Notes: generated by a model from the sequence alone, not told the origin. 55,421 nucleotides of DNA from Nocardiopsis sp. CNR-923 (GCF_001942255.1 NZ_MKKC01000081.1:1-55421), one strand, 5' to 3'. Counted from the stretch's first letter, positions 27,715 to 38,108 are shown. Numbers and translations: made by a program.

Positions 27715-29335
27715 CGGAGAGCCTCCAAGGCATCATCGAGCGCATGTTCGATCTCCTGATCGACAGCGAACTCAGCAGTCCCATCTACAACGCGGACCGC
27801 CGGGGAACGGGTAACCCCAACCTCCAGATCGACCAGGGCATCCTGCAACTCCAGGACGTCTTCAATCCACTGGTCCTGTTCCTCGCGACCCTGGGCATCC
27901 TGCTGGCGGCCGTCCGCATGCTGTGGACCCGGCGGCTCGACCCGATGTTGGACATGATCCGCGGCCTGCTGACGGTCATCGTCGTCACGTTCGGCGGGCT
28001 CTTCCTCATCTACGCTCTGAGGAACTTCAGCGGCGCGCTCACCTGGATGGTTCTCAAGACCGGCACGTACGGGGACCAGGACACCTTCCTCGAATCCGCG
28101 AAGGAGGTCTACCCGAGCATCGTCCGCGTGGGCGCCAGCGGCATCGACCTCGGTTTCGGGACCAACGAGGTCGCGGAGGGGGCTCTGGGCTCCCTGGTCG
28201 GGCTCGCGTTGATCCTCGGGCTGAACGCGCAGTTGATCGTCCTCGCCATGCTGGACTCCATCGTCTACCTCATCGCCTGCCTCCTGCCGCTGGCCGCGGC
28301 CAGCGCGATGATCCCGGGACTGAAGCTCCTGTCCAAGGTCATCGGCTGGTTGTTCGCCTGCTTCCTCTACAAACCCCTCCTGCTGATGATCTACCTGGTC
28401 GGGCTGGTCATCCTCGCCAACGCGAACGGCGACGAGGACGATCTTCGCAGATACCTCCTCGGGGCGGCGATCATGCTGCTGGCCACCGGCGCGCTGCCCG
28501 TGCTGATGAAACTCATGAGCTCTAGCAGTGTCTGGATGCTGGCCATCGCGGCGGGCGGGGTCAACGCCCTCACCAGCGGCGGGGGTGGCGGCGGAAGCGG
28601 AAGCGGCGGTGGCGCAGGCGGCGGCACGGGCGGCGGCACCAACGCCGACCCGGCCAGCGCCATGAACAACGCCGCCAACCCCAGTGGCGGAACGGGCGGA
28701 GCCCAGGCCGCCGCGGCCGGGGCCAACGAACGCGCCGCCGGCGTCGCGCGCAACCTCGACGAGGGCGGTCCCGGAACAGGCGGCGACGGAACAGGCGGTC
28801 CCGAAGCAGGCGGCGACGGGTCCGTGATGGCCGCGAGCGCGTCCGACACGGGATCGGGGGCCGCGGCGACCGCGGCCCTGGGCACGCAGAACGGCCAGCT
28901 CTCCGCCCTGGGCGGGACGGGCGGCGCGGACAGCGCCGCCACCGGAGGCGTCAACGGCTCCGGGGACGGGGGCGCCGGAACCGGCGACGCGGGTCCCGGT
29001 GCCGCCGAGGGCGCCATGGTCGGGGCCGACGGCGGCGGCGCGGGCACGGCGGCCTCCGGCGCGACCGAGTCCGTCAGCTCGACGGTCAGCGGCTCGGAGC
29101 AGTCGTACAGCCAGACGGTCGCGTCCGGCGCGGACGGCGCGGACACCCCGGGCGGGGGCGCCCCGCCTCGGGCGGCGACGCCCCCGGCGGCGCGGCGCCA
29201 GGCGCGGACGCGCCGGGCGGCGCGTCCCTGGTGGCGGACGGGGGAGGTTCCATCTCCGGCGGAGGCGGATCGGCGCCCCCGGAGGGAGCGGGACCGGGAT
29301 CGCTCGCCGACGGAGCAGACGGAAGGATGGTCTAG
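27675..29335 (+). CDS. TrbL/VirB6-like conjugal transfer membrane protein (frameshift near 3' end)
   Basis: About 553 residues. Six or more helices in the N-terminal 300 residues (LVLFLATLGILLAAVRMLW, LLTVIVVTFGGLFLIYAL, LNAQLIVLAMLDSIVYLIAC, IGWLFACFLYKPLLLMIYLV, LLGAAIMLLATGALPVLM), then a 250-residue Gly/Ala/Ser-rich tail. This is the plan of actinobacterial TrbL-family channel proteins. The frame breaks near 29160; one added base restores the Gly-rich tail and a stop (TAG 29333-29335) abutting the next start. GTG 27675 or 27684 are both possible. It forms the inner-membrane core with the VirB8- and pilin-like proteins. Confidence 0.82.
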
Positions 29336-30805
29336 GTGGTTCGCACGTACGGAGGGTGGCGCCGCCGACGCAGCATCGGGCTGTTCGGGCTGGGGCTCAA
29401 CGCCACCCTGTTCCTGCTCGGCGGCCTGGTCCTGCTGATGCTGTCCGGCATGTTCGCGCCCAGGCTCGCCCTCTACCTGCTGCCGATCCTGACCGTGGCC
29501 CTGCTGTTCGCGGCGGTGCCCGTGCGCGGCGAGTCGCTGCTGGCCTTCCTCCTGGCGCGGCTGCGGTGGTGGTGGGCCAAGGTCCTCGGGCACACCCGCT
29601 ACCGGGCGGGGGTCATGGTGGAGCACCCGCGCGCCTTCCAACTGCCCGGTATCCTCGCGCCCGTCGCCCTCCTCTCCTGCGAGGACGGCAGGGGCGGCCG
29701 GTTCGGACTGGCCTGGAACCGCCGTCTGGGGCACATGACCGCGACGGTCCTGGTCTCGTCGAACTCCGTGTGGCTGGCGGAATCCTCCGACGTCGACACC
29801 TGGGTGGCCAACTGGCACCAGTGGCTGGCCTCCCTCGGGTACATGCCCTGGGTCCAGTGGGTCACGGTGACCGTCGAGTCCCGGCCGGCCCCCGGCAGCG
29901 CCCTGCGCGGCAGTGTCGAGGCGGACATCGACCCGCAGTCCCCCGCGGCGGCCAGGAAGATCATGCGCGACCTGGTCGTCAACTCCCCCACGATCAGCGC
30001 CCAGGTCGAGACCCGGGTCAGCCTCACCTTCGATCCGCGCAAGTTCCCCGTGGCCCCCAGGGACCGCATGCAGGCGGCCGTGGAGATCAGCGGCTACCTC
30101 AACCAGATCGAGACCAGCCTCGCCAGCACCGGCGTGTCGGTGCTGGGCCGGGCCACCCCGGAACAGCTCGTCGCGATGGTGCGCACCGCCTACGACCCGA
30201 CGGTCGTCAACGACCTGAGCTCCATGCTGCACGACAAGCCCCAGGACATCGGGACGCTGGACTGGACCGACGCCACCCCCGTCGAGGCCGAGGTGCACCA
30301 CGACCGCTACACCCACGACAGCGGGACCAGCGTCTCCTGGATCTGGCAGGAGGCGCCGCGCACGCACGTCACCAGCACCGTGCTGGCCGAGCTGCTCTCC
30401 CCCACCCGCTGGGTCAAGCGGACCACCCTGCTGTTCCGGCCCTGGCCCGCGGCGGCCGCCGCACGCGCCCTGGAGCAGCAGAACGCCGCGGCCCAGTACA
30501 AGAGCGAACTGTCCGCCCGCGTGCGGCACCGGGTGAGCGCCCGTGACAGGCAGGACCTCGCCTACGCGCGCCAGGCGGCGCAGGAGGAGACGCGCGGCGC
30601 GGGACTCGTGCAGGTGAGCCTGTACACCACCGCGACCGTGGACGACGAGGAGAGGCTGAAGCAGGCGGTCGCGCACACGGAGTCGGCGGCGGAGACGTCG
30701 CGCATCCGGTTGCGCCGGGCCTGGGGCAGCCAGGACGTGGCCTTCGCCACGACACTGCCGCTCGGGGTGTGCCCGCCCTTCCTCATCCAGCGCGGCATGG
30801 GTTAG
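29336..30805 (+). CDS. SCO6880-family T4SS-associated membrane protein
   Basis: 489 residues. Two N-terminal helices (LNATLFLLGGLVLLMLSGMF, LALYLLPILTVALLFAAVPV) resemble VirB3/PrgI proteins; the long remainder is cytoplasmic (GVMVEHPRAFQLPGILAPV, GHMTATVLVSSNSVWLA, HHDRYTHDSGTSVSWIWQEAPR) and matches what I know of the SCO6880 family that precedes the VirB4-like ATPase in actinobacterial loci. It probably corresponds to a VirB3 + N-terminal VirB4 portion split from the ATPase. GTG starts directly after the previous stop. Confidence 0.8.
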   Translation: MVRTYGGWRRRRSIGLFGLGLNATLFLLGGLVLLMLSGMFAPRLALYLLPILTVALLFAAVPVRGESLLAFLLARLRWWWAKVLGHTRYRAGVMVEHPRAFQLPGILAPVALLSCEDGRGGRFGLAWNRRLGHMTATVLVSSNSVWLAESSDVDTWVANWHQWLASLGYMPWVQWVTVTVESRPAPGSALRGSVEADIDPQSPAAARKIMRDLVVNSPTISAQVETRVSLTFDPRKFPVAPRDRMQAAVEISGYLNQIETSLASTGVSVLGRATPEQLVAMVRTAYDPTVVNDLSSMLHDKPQDIGTLDWTDATPVEAEVHHDRYTHDSGTSVSWIWQEAPRTHVTSTVLAELLSPTRWVKRTTLLFRPWPAAAAARALEQQNAAAQYKSELSARVRHRVSARDRQDLAYARQAAQEETRGAGLVQVSLYTTATVDDEERLKQAVAHTESAAETSRIRLRRAWGSQDVAFATTLPLGVCPPFLIQRGMG

Positions 30806-30817
30806 GGAGGAGCGACC

Positions 30818-32368
30818 ATGGCGATCATCGACCGGCAGAGCCGGCGGGAGGAACGCCGCCTGCAGAGGGCGGAGCGCAAGCGCCTCAAGCAGAAGGAGGC
30901 GCGCAGGGCCCAGGCGAGCCAGCCCGACCGTTCCACGGAGCGGGACCGCGAGGTCATCGCGCCCCTGCTCGGATGGAAGCACCGGGGCGGCGGCGCCTCG
31001 CCGAACATCCCCAACGCGGTCGAGTACCAGGCCACCACCGCCCAGGCGTGCGGCCTGTTCCCGTTCGTCACCAGCAGCAAGCCGCCCTCGGTCGGCACGC
31101 CGATCGGGCGCGACCTCCTGTCCGGGGAGGCCGTCTGCCTCGACCCCATGGCCTGGCTGCGCGCCGGGCTCATCACCAACCCCGGCTGCTTCGTCCTGGG
31201 CCAGCCGGGAACGGGGAAGTCGACGTTCGTCAAGCGGCTGGTGACCGGAGCGGTCTCCTTCGGCTCCCAGGCGATCATCCTGGGCGACACCAAACCGGAC
31301 TACACCGACCTGATCCAGCACCTGGGCGGCCAGGTGATCCGGATCGGGCGGGGCCTGGACCGGATCAACCCGCTGGACGCGGGCCCGCTGGGCTCGGTGA
31401 TGGAACGCCTCTCCGAAGTGGAGCGGGAGAAGCTGCGCTGGGAGGTCCGTTCCCGGCGGATCTCGCTGCTGATGGCCCTGTGCACCCTGGTCCGCGAGGA
31501 CCGGATCAGCAACTCCGAGGAGGTCGTGCTCGGCGCCGCGGTGGACCTCCTGGACGAGCGGCTGTCCGGGAGGCAGCCGACGGTCGTCGACGTGCTCCGC
31601 GTCGTGGAGGAGGGCCCCGAGTCCCTGCGGTCGTTCGCCAGAGCGAACGACCGGAGCCAGTACGACAAGCGCGTGGACGACCTCGTGTTCACCCTGCGTC
31701 TGCTGTGCACCGGCTCCCTGGCGGGGGTCTTCGACGCCGAGACCACCAGGCCACTCGACATGGAGGCGCCGGGGATCAGCGTCGACATCTCCCGGGTGGG
31801 GGCCGCCGGGGACAAGCTGCTGACCGCCGCGATGCTGTGCACGTGGAGCTACGGGTTCGGCATGGTCGACGCGGCGGCCGTCCTGTCCCAACTCGGCCTC
31901 ATCCGCCGCCGGTCCTACATCGGCGTGATGGACGAGCTGTGGCGGGCCCTGCGCGGCGCCCCCGGGCTGGTGGAGTTCGCCGACTCCCTCACCCGGCTCA
32001 ACCGCTCCAAGGGGATGGCGTCGATCATGGTGACGCACTCGCTCAACGACCTTGAGGCGCTGGCGACCGAGGAGGACCGGGCCAAGGCGCGGGGGTTCGT
32101 CGACCGCTCGGCGATCACCGTGCTGGCCGGGCTGCCGCCGCGCGAACTCGCCGCCGTCAACCGCATCACCCCGATGACCGGCCCCGAACAGGGCCTGGTG
32201 GCGTCGTGGTCGTCGCCGGACTCCTGGCAGCCCGGTGCGCGCCACCCGGGACGCGGCAAGTACCTGATCAAGACGGGCGCCGAGCGGCTCGGGATCCCGG
32301 TGCAGATGACGCTGACGAGCGACGAACTCCGCCTGTACGACACCGACCAGGCGATCCGGGGAGAGTGA
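30818..32368 (+). CDS. VirB4-like T4SS ATPase
   Basis: 516 residues. A basic Lys/Arg/Gln-rich N-terminus precedes Walker A CFVLGQPGTGKSTFVKRLV (~130), IILGDTKPDYTDLIQHLGG (the conserved post-Walker strand of VirB4/TraC/HerA ATPases), Walker B YIGVMDELWRAL and a sensor-like SIMVTHSLNDL. It energises pilus assembly and transport at the cytoplasmic face. It lacks the long VirB4 N-terminal domain, which the upstream SCO6880-like protein may supply. GGAGG precedes the ATG. Confidence 0.9.
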   Translation: MAIIDRQSRREERRLQRAERKRLKQKEARRAQASQPDRSTERDREVIAPLLGWKHRGGGASPNIPNAVEYQATTAQACGLFPFVTSSKPPSVGTPIGRDLLSGEAVCLDPMAWLRAGLITNPGCFVLGQPGTGKSTFVKRLVTGAVSFGSQAIILGDTKPDYTDLIQHLGGQVIRIGRGLDRINPLDAGPLGSVMERLSEVEREKLRWEVRSRRISLLMALCTLVREDRISNSEEVVLGAAVDLLDERLSGRQPTVVDVLRVVEEGPESLRSFARANDRSQYDKRVDDLVFTLRLLCTGSLAGVFDAETTRPLDMEAPGISVDISRVGAAGDKLLTAAMLCTWSYGFGMVDAAAVLSQLGLIRRRSYIGVMDELWRALRGAPGLVEFADSLTRLNRSKGMASIMVTHSLNDLEALATEEDRAKARGFVDRSAITVLAGLPPRELAAVNRITPMTGPEQGLVASWSSPDSWQPGARHPGRGKYLIKTGAERLGIPVQMTLTSDELRLYDTDQAIRGE

Positions 32369-32372
32369 GACC

Positions 32373-34190
32373 ATGGCCCGCGAGAAGGAGAAGTACCAGG
32401 TCCGCGGTGGCGCCGCCGCGGCGGGCGCGCCCCCGCTGCTCATCCTGCTGGCCCTGTGGGGCACGGTGGGCCTGTTCTTCCTGTTCTGGCTGTCGGCCTG
32501 GCTGGTGGCGGCGCTCGCCGGGGGCGCAGTCGGCCCGTTCGGCGGCATGTGGGTGGTCGCGCTGCTCACCTGGGACACCGACGCGGCCTGGCCCGGCACG
32601 CCCAGCGCCGCGGTCGTCGCGGTGTTCGCGGTCCTGGCCACGGCGGCGGTCACCGGTACGTGGCTGTTCCTGCGGTGGTTGAGGAACACGCTGTACGGGC
32701 AGCCCGACGCGGTCACCGCGCTCAACAAGGGCAACGACACGGTCGCCGAACTGGCCCGCCCCGAGGCCGCCGACAAGGCGGTGCGGCTGCGCAAGCACTC
32801 GCTGCGCGGCATGCGGGGCAAGGGCCTGCCGGAGGCCCAGGTCGGACTCGTCCTCGGCGACATGAAGAGCCCGACGGGCAGGGGGGCGGGGCCGCGCCTG
32901 TTCGCGTCCTGGGAGGACACGGTCCTCGCCTACATGGCTCCCCGCGCGGGAAAGACCACCGCGATGGCCATCCCCTACGTGCTGGACGCCCCCGGTCCGG
33001 CGCTCGCCACCAGCAACAAGGGCGACGTCTGGGCGGCCACGGCGAAGATCCGCGAGCGGACGACGGGCGAGCGGGTCTGGCTGTTCGACCCCCAGCACAT
33101 CACCCACCAGGGCCAGGAGCTGTGGTGGAACCCGCTGGCCAACGTCCGCAGCGTGGAGGACGCCTACCGCCTCGCCGGGCACTTCGTGCTCACCATCGAC
33201 GACGACTCCAAGAAGGACATGTGGGGTCCGGCGGCTCGGGCGCTGCTCTCCCAACTCATGCTCGCCGCCGCCCTGGGGCGGGAGAACCTGGCCAAGGTCG
33301 GGGAGTGGCTGCACGACACCAAGCTGCCGCAGCCGGTGGACCTGCTCTTCGACCACGGATTCACCGCCTACGCCGAGGCGCTGCGCGAGACCCAGAACAT
33401 CGTCGCCGAGACCCGCGACGGCATCTACACCACCGCCCGCACCGCCGCCCGGTGTCTGGACGACCCGGCGATCATGGAGTGGGTGACGCAGCCGAGGGAC
33501 GGCACGGTGGCGGAGTTCGACCCGCGCGACTTCGTCACCACCAGGCAGACGCTGCACCTGCTCAGCAAGTCACGCGCCGCCTCCGCGCCGCTGATCGCCG
33601 CCCTGACCGACGCGATCTTCCTCGCTGGCGAGGAGACCTCCGAGGGGCAGGGCGGCAGGCTCGACCCGCCGCTGGTGGCCGTGCTGGACGAGGCCGCCAA
33701 CATCTGCAAGATCGCCGACCTGCCCGACATGTACTCCCACCTGGGGTCGCGCGGAATCGTCCCGGTCACCATCCTCCAGAGCTACCGCCAGGGGGTGCGG
33801 GTGTGGACCGAGAACGGCATGGAGGCCATGTGGTCGGCCGCGACCGTCAAGGTGTTCGGCGCCGGGCTCGACGACCACAAGATCGTGGACGCGCTGTCCA
33901 AGCTGATCGGCCAGCACGACGTGTCCACGTCGTCGTTCAGTTTCGGTGAGAACAAGGGCAACTTCTCGGTGCAGCTGAGGCGCCAGGAGATCATGCAGGG
34001 CGCCGACATCCGCCAGATCGACAAGGGCGAGTGCCTGCTCTTCGCCACGGCGGCCAAGCCCACGCTGCTGCGGATGCGTCCCTGGTACAGGACCCCGAAG
34101 GCCAAGCTCATCGGTGCCGCGATCAAGGAGGCGGAGGAACAGATCACCGTCGGGGCGCGCACACGCTACGACGCGCCCGCCCGTACGTGA
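32373..34190 (+). CDS. VirD4/TraG-like T4SS coupling protein
   Basis: 605 residues. Two or three N-terminal membrane helices (LLILLALWGTVGLFFLFWLSAWL, AAVVAVFAVLATAAVTGTWLFL) then the RecA-like motor: Walker A AYMAPRAGKTTAMAIPYVLDA, the conserved ALATSNKGDVWAATA, Walker B PPLVAVLDEAANICKIADLP and VTILQSYRQGVRVW with the motif III Gln. This is the receptor that brings substrates to the channel. Starts four bases after the VirB4-like stop. Confidence 0.93.
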   Translation: MAREKEKYQVRGGAAAAGAPPLLILLALWGTVGLFFLFWLSAWLVAALAGGAVGPFGGMWVVALLTWDTDAAWPGTPSAAVVAVFAVLATAAVTGTWLFLRWLRNTLYGQPDAVTALNKGNDTVAELARPEAADKAVRLRKHSLRGMRGKGLPEAQVGLVLGDMKSPTGRGAGPRLFASWEDTVLAYMAPRAGKTTAMAIPYVLDAPGPALATSNKGDVWAATAKIRERTTGERVWLFDPQHITHQGQELWWNPLANVRSVEDAYRLAGHFVLTIDDDSKKDMWGPAARALLSQLMLAAALGRENLAKVGEWLHDTKLPQPVDLLFDHGFTAYAEALRETQNIVAETRDGIYTTARTAARCLDDPAIMEWVTQPRDGTVAEFDPRDFVTTRQTLHLLSKSRAASAPLIAALTDAIFLAGEETSEGQGGRLDPPLVAVLDEAANICKIADLPDMYSHLGSRGIVPVTILQSYRQGVRVWTENGMEAMWSAATVKVFGAGLDDHKIVDALSKLIGQHDVSTSSFSFGENKGNFSVQLRRQEIMQGADIRQIDKGECLLFATAAKPTLLRMRPWYRTPKAKLIGAAIKEAEEQITVGARTRYDAPART

Positions 34191-34234
34191 GGCACGACCG
34201 CTGACACCCGGACCGACCGGCGAGGAGGACGCCC

Positions 34235-34876
34235 ATGGACGAGCCGAAGGAAGACAGGTGGGGAAGGCTCGCGCGAGGTGTCGCGGGCCCGTTTCGACTC
34301 GTCCGGGCCCGTTGGCGAGTCAAGACGCGGATCCTCGACCTGGAGAACGAGCGAGCAGCGGCGGGTGACCTGCTGGAGCTCTTCAAGCGGTCCAACCTTC
34401 CGCGCCCGGGGTTGAACTCGGTCAACCGGCAAGCCTACGAAACACAGGTCAAGAAGATCACCGCCGCGCACGGTAGTTACGTGGGCGTCCTCAGCGGGCG
34501 CATCGCGGACCTCACCGGAGTTCTGCGAGGAGCTGAGTCGGATAGGACAGCATGGGAGAGAGCGCTGACGCTTACCGAGGCCCTCCGCACGGACGACGAA
34601 CAGGTCCAACGAACGGTCCCGGCCCGCGACGACTTCACCACGTCCCAGTCACGTGCCTATGCAGACTTGGCGCCCCCCACCCCCCGGCCACCGGCAAGCC
34701 ACGACGCGGCGACACCAGCGGGCCCTCCTCCGAAACCAGCGGGCCTTCCTCAGAATCCGATCGCTGTCCTCCGTGACAACGGACCACCACGCAAGAGACC
34801 AAACGAATGGAATCCAACGACAACGAACCCGCGAAGAGGGCCTGCTCCGCCTAAACGGGGCAGGGGGCCGCGGTAG
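34235..34876 (+). CDS. Unrecognised basic/Pro-rich protein after the coupling protein
   Basis: 213 residues, no family recognised. Residues 1-125 are charged and helical (WRVKTRILDLENERAAAGDLLELF); the rest is Pro/Arg-rich and disordered (PAPPKRGRGPR at the end). No signal or membrane helix. Ribosome site GGAGGAC before the ATG. Codon use is a little less GC-biased than the T4SS genes before it. Position 45 bases after the coupling-protein gene suggests a substrate or accessory protein. It is followed by about 240 non-coding bases in which I see nothing. Confidence 0.6.
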   Translation: MDEPKEDRWGRLARGVAGPFRLVRARWRVKTRILDLENERAAAGDLLELFKRSNLPRPGLNSVNRQAYETQVKKITAAHGSYVGVLSGRIADLTGVLRGAESDRTAWERALTLTEALRTDDEQVQRTVPARDDFTTSQSRAYADLAPPTPRPPASHDAATPAGPPPKPAGLPQNPIAVLRDNGPPRKRPNEWNPTTTNPRRGPAPPKRGRGPR

Positions 34877-35115
34877 CGGTGTGGGACGACATGGTCGGGA
34901 GTCCACGATCCGCACCGAACCCACCCTCGCGCACTGGCTCTGAGGAAGTCGCCTCGGCGAGAACCAGCCTCCCGCCCCGAGTGTAGGACGCGCCGCGCAT
35001 GCACCGGGGGACGGGTACCGACGCGGGCAGGGCCCGCGATCACGACGAAGCGGATTACCGCAGACGAATGACAGCTGTCGGCGCTCGTCCGACCTGACCG
35101 GCAGGGAGTACATCC

Positions 35116-36420
35116 ATGGCCACCGCTCCGAGCACCGCTACTCCGCCAGCCCCGCAAGTCGGGGAACAATATGCGGAACCCGCCCCCACCCGCCCCGCTG
35201 ACAACACCAACGCCGTCGTCGCGCACAGGGACGGATCATTGAGCGGCGGAGGTACGTCCCAGGGCGGGACGGGGAACTACGCAGCGGATACCGAGAACGC
35301 GATGCGCGATATCAGGGCGATCACTGGGAAGGTACTGGACTTTCTGTCGGGCCTCACCGTGATGGCCGCCAACGCGCTGACGAACTGGGTCAATCGGCTG
35401 ATCGTGCGTCCCTTTCTCCGCCGTCTCATCAGACGCAGTCCCCGTTTCCGGGCCAGGTTGCGTGCCAGGAGAGCGGAGCGCGGGCAGGCGCGCGCGGACG
35501 TGGCCCGTGATCGGGCCGTGGAACGCGCCGGAGCGTACCTGCAACACGCCAGGGATCAACGCGCGTTGATCATCGCCCGGGTTCACACCCGTGTCAGGGG
35601 CGAGGTGGCGGCCGCGAAACGCCAACGGGATGAACGGATCGCGGCAGTGAAGGCGCAGGGTGGTCGCTTGGTCGCGCAGGCGATACGGACCGGACGCAAG
35701 GGTGTCCAGCAGGCCGAAGCGCAGAAGATGGCCTTGATGAAGGCGGCGAAGGGTAAGGGACCGGCAGCTGAGCACAGGGCGAAGGCCGAAGGGGAGCGCA
35801 CGGTGCGCAAGGCCAAGCTCGACAGCGCACGGCGTGAGCGGCTGGCGACGCAGCGAGCCGACCGGATCATATCCAACGTGCGCAGGACCGAGAACGCGAA
35901 TGTCCAGGCGACCATCCGCAGGGGTACGACGGATCTCAGGAGCGTGGCGCGCCAGACCGACATGTTGTTGCGTACGGCCCAGGACCGGCACGACCGCGCG
36001 GTCGATGCCGCGAACGCGGCTCATGCTGCCTATACCGACCAGATCTCAGAACGCGTACGGGTTCTGAGGGCGCTCGCCAGGGACCGGCGAATGCCAAAGG
36101 CGTACGTGAAGGAAGCTCTGCGATGGAACGCGCAGACGGCCAGGGGACAACGGCAGCAGTTTGCCGGGGAGATCGCCGCCGCCGATCCCACGAGCCAGAA
36201 CCTGCCCGGCGCCTCGTCCTCGCTCGGGGGAGCCACTCAGAACGCTCAGGTGGGCAGAGCGCATGTCCAGCGGGCGCCCAACGGTCCAACCCGCCTGCAC
36301 GGACCTGGCTTCCCACCCCGGCAGCGCGGGGGACGCACAGCGCCCCCCGTATCCACGGACCGGCACCTTCGGGGTCAGCAGCTCGCCCCGCAGGGCACGA
36401 GGCGTGGTCTGCGGCCGTGA
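35116..36420 (+). CDS. Large basic coiled-coil protein with a membrane-like segment
   Basis: 434 residues, no known domain. Pro/Ala/Gly-rich residues 1-60; a hydrophobic, probably interfacial, stretch (VLDFLSGLTVMAANALTNWV, ~68-87); then ~250 residues of Arg/Lys/Ala/Gln-rich helix with coiled-coil periodicity (RARRAERGQARADVARDRAV, KAEGERTVRKAKLDSARRER); and a basic Pro-rich tail. Strong GGGAG before the ATG. Candidate structural or DNA-binding component tied to the T4SS operon; function unknown. Confidence 0.65.
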   Translation: MATAPSTATPPAPQVGEQYAEPAPTRPADNTNAVVAHRDGSLSGGGTSQGGTGNYAADTENAMRDIRAITGKVLDFLSGLTVMAANALTNWVNRLIVRPFLRRLIRRSPRFRARLRARRAERGQARADVARDRAVERAGAYLQHARDQRALIIARVHTRVRGEVAAAKRQRDERIAAVKAQGGRLVAQAIRTGRKGVQQAEAQKMALMKAAKGKGPAAEHRAKAEGERTVRKAKLDSARRERLATQRADRIISNVRRTENANVQATIRRGTTDLRSVARQTDMLLRTAQDRHDRAVDAANAAHAAYTDQISERVRVLRALARDRRMPKAYVKEALRWNAQTARGQRQQFAGEIAAADPTSQNLPGASSSLGGATQNAQVGRAHVQRAPNGPTRLHGPGFPPRQRGGRTAPPVSTDRHLRGQQLAPQGTRRGLRP

Positions 36421-36453
36421 GTCCGCGCACGTGGGGAGGAGATGGAGTGGTCC

Positions 36454-38052
36454 ATGAGTGAGAACCGGCCAGCGGGCAACCCGCGCATCTATGAGGAAGA
36501 ACGCGCGCGGCAGCTTGTCGCCGCACGGTGGGCCGCACTCCAGAAGGCCATCGGCTCCGGTGAGGGTGGTGGCGGCGGTGGGAACAAGGAGATCGCCGAG
36601 GCCCTGCTCCTCACGACCCTGGGCGCCACCGTCGTCCGCGGCCGCCTCAGCAGCGCCGGCTACCTCAGGAGAGCCGCCGTCGAGGGTGCCCTCCGCAAGA
36701 GGAGCGCACGGAGCAGGGGCGAGGGCTTCTTCGGGGAGGCGGAGACCCCGTTCTCACCCGACATCTCCATGGCGGGGCTCAGCCTCGCGCGCCAGGCCGA
36801 CCCGAGCCTGGTCGCCCGGAAGCTGGGCCTCGACGCCGACCGGGTCCGCGAGGTGCAGCGGAACCTCCGTATCCAGGACATGGACGCGGTGCTGCGCGGC
36901 GACTACCACCGCGGGGTCATCGAGCAGGCGGCCCGCGTCAACGTGTGGCGGCAGGGGCCGGACCCGAACACCCCGCCGGAACAGCTCTGGCGGCGCGCGC
37001 TTGACGAAGACGTCGACATCAGTTCGATGAAGGACCGCGAGCGCGCACTGATCTGGCTGAGCGCCGCCAACTCCACCGAGCCCGGCGCCCGGGAGGCGCA
37101 GGCGAAGGCCTACGACGAACTGCCGATCCAGATGAGGGAGGCGATCGAGCGGCACACGGTCAAGGACATCAACTTCACCGGCGACCCCCATTCGGCGCGC
37201 ATCGACGCCAACTCCATCATGTCGGCCGCGTCCCCGCAGGCGAACGGCCGCCCGATGGAGACGATGGAGCAGCTCTGGACCCGCTCGATCCCCGCTTTCA
37301 AGGACCCCAGGGAGGACCTCGGCAAGCTCCGGGACACCGCCGAGTCGCTGAGCGCCGCGGTCCTGGACGGCAGGGCTCCCGTCAACGCCCTGACCCAGGT
37401 GAAGGCCAACCTGATGTACAACAAGGCCCTCCCCGACTTCACCAAGGACTTCGAGGCGGCCAGGCAACGGTCGCAGGCACGTGCCGACAAGGGCTTGGGG
37501 AGGCCCTTCTTCCAAGGGGACGGCATTCTCGACGCGCTGGACAAGGCCCGCGGCTTCCCGGTCACCGACCAGCCGCGCGGTCGAGCCGGGTTCATCGCCG
37601 CGGGCAACGCGATCAAGGCGCAGCTTCGGGCACACGGCACCGCGAGGACGGCGAATCCGCGCCTGACGATGGACTCCCGGCTCCCAGAGACCATCGGTCA
37701 GGTCCACCGGGCACATCGGCTGGGCGGTGCCAGCGGGGTCGTCAGCCCGCACCGTGCCGTGACCGCTCAGTCCGACGTCGGTTACCCGCAGGGCAAGGTT
37801 GTGCGCACGAAACACCGCGACGGCGGCGGGGTACGGCTCGGCCGGGTCGAGATCGCCCGGGGCAACCACGAAACCCGTGCTTACGCCGAAGGACATCGGC
37901 GCGGTCGGCCCGCTCGGGGCGGCGAATCCGCCGTCGGCCTCCCGAAGAAGAAGCAGCACGCGCGCGTGGCTCTGGCGCGACTGAAGGAACGAGAGACCGA
38001 CCTCAACCGCACCACGACGACCAGCAAGCCACACCGTGCCGCCGCCCGATGA
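36454..38052 (+). CDS. Unrecognised 532-aa protein of the T4SS-linked operon
   Basis: 532 residues without a recognised family, signal or membrane helix. N-terminal helices (EEERARQLVAARWAALQKAI) and a Gly-rich loop lead to a central, soluble helical region (ARKLGLDADRVREVQRNLRI, ALIWLSAANSTEPGAREAQ). The C-terminal 100 residues are strongly basic (RRGRPARGGESAVGLPKKKQ), suggesting nucleic-acid contact. The ATG at 36454 has GGAG six bases upstream; an ATG 12 bases earlier is less well placed. The only large unknown soluble protein of the locus, so a possible relaxase substitute or substrate. Confidence 0.65.
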   Translation: MSENRPAGNPRIYEEERARQLVAARWAALQKAIGSGEGGGGGGNKEIAEALLLTTLGATVVRGRLSSAGYLRRAAVEGALRKRSARSRGEGFFGEAETPFSPDISMAGLSLARQADPSLVARKLGLDADRVREVQRNLRIQDMDAVLRGDYHRGVIEQAARVNVWRQGPDPNTPPEQLWRRALDEDVDISSMKDRERALIWLSAANSTEPGAREAQAKAYDELPIQMREAIERHTVKDINFTGDPHSARIDANSIMSAASPQANGRPMETMEQLWTRSIPAFKDPREDLGKLRDTAESLSAAVLDGRAPVNALTQVKANLMYNKALPDFTKDFEAARQRSQARADKGLGRPFFQGDGILDALDKARGFPVTDQPRGRAGFIAAGNAIKAQLRAHGTARTANPRLTMDSRLPETIGQVHRAHRLGGASGVVSPHRAVTAQSDVGYPQGKVVRTKHRDGGGVRLGRVEIARGNHETRAYAEGHRRGRPARGGESAVGLPKKKQHARVALARLKERETDLNRTTTTSKPHRAAAR

Positions 38053-38108
38053 CCCGGCCGAAGGCCCCCACAGCACGACGAAGACCCTGAGAAGAGACGA
38101 CGCAGGAC

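Noticed and set aside
28391..32920. A 1509-residue minus-strand open frame opposite the T4SS genes
   Set aside because: Antisense shadow typical of high-GC DNA; low-complexity Arg/Pro/Gly/His sequence, while the plus strand encodes conserved ATPases.
36454..38052. Relaxase identity for the 532-residue protein
   Set aside because: I see no HUH histidine triad or MOBF/MOBP tyrosine motif; left as unknown.
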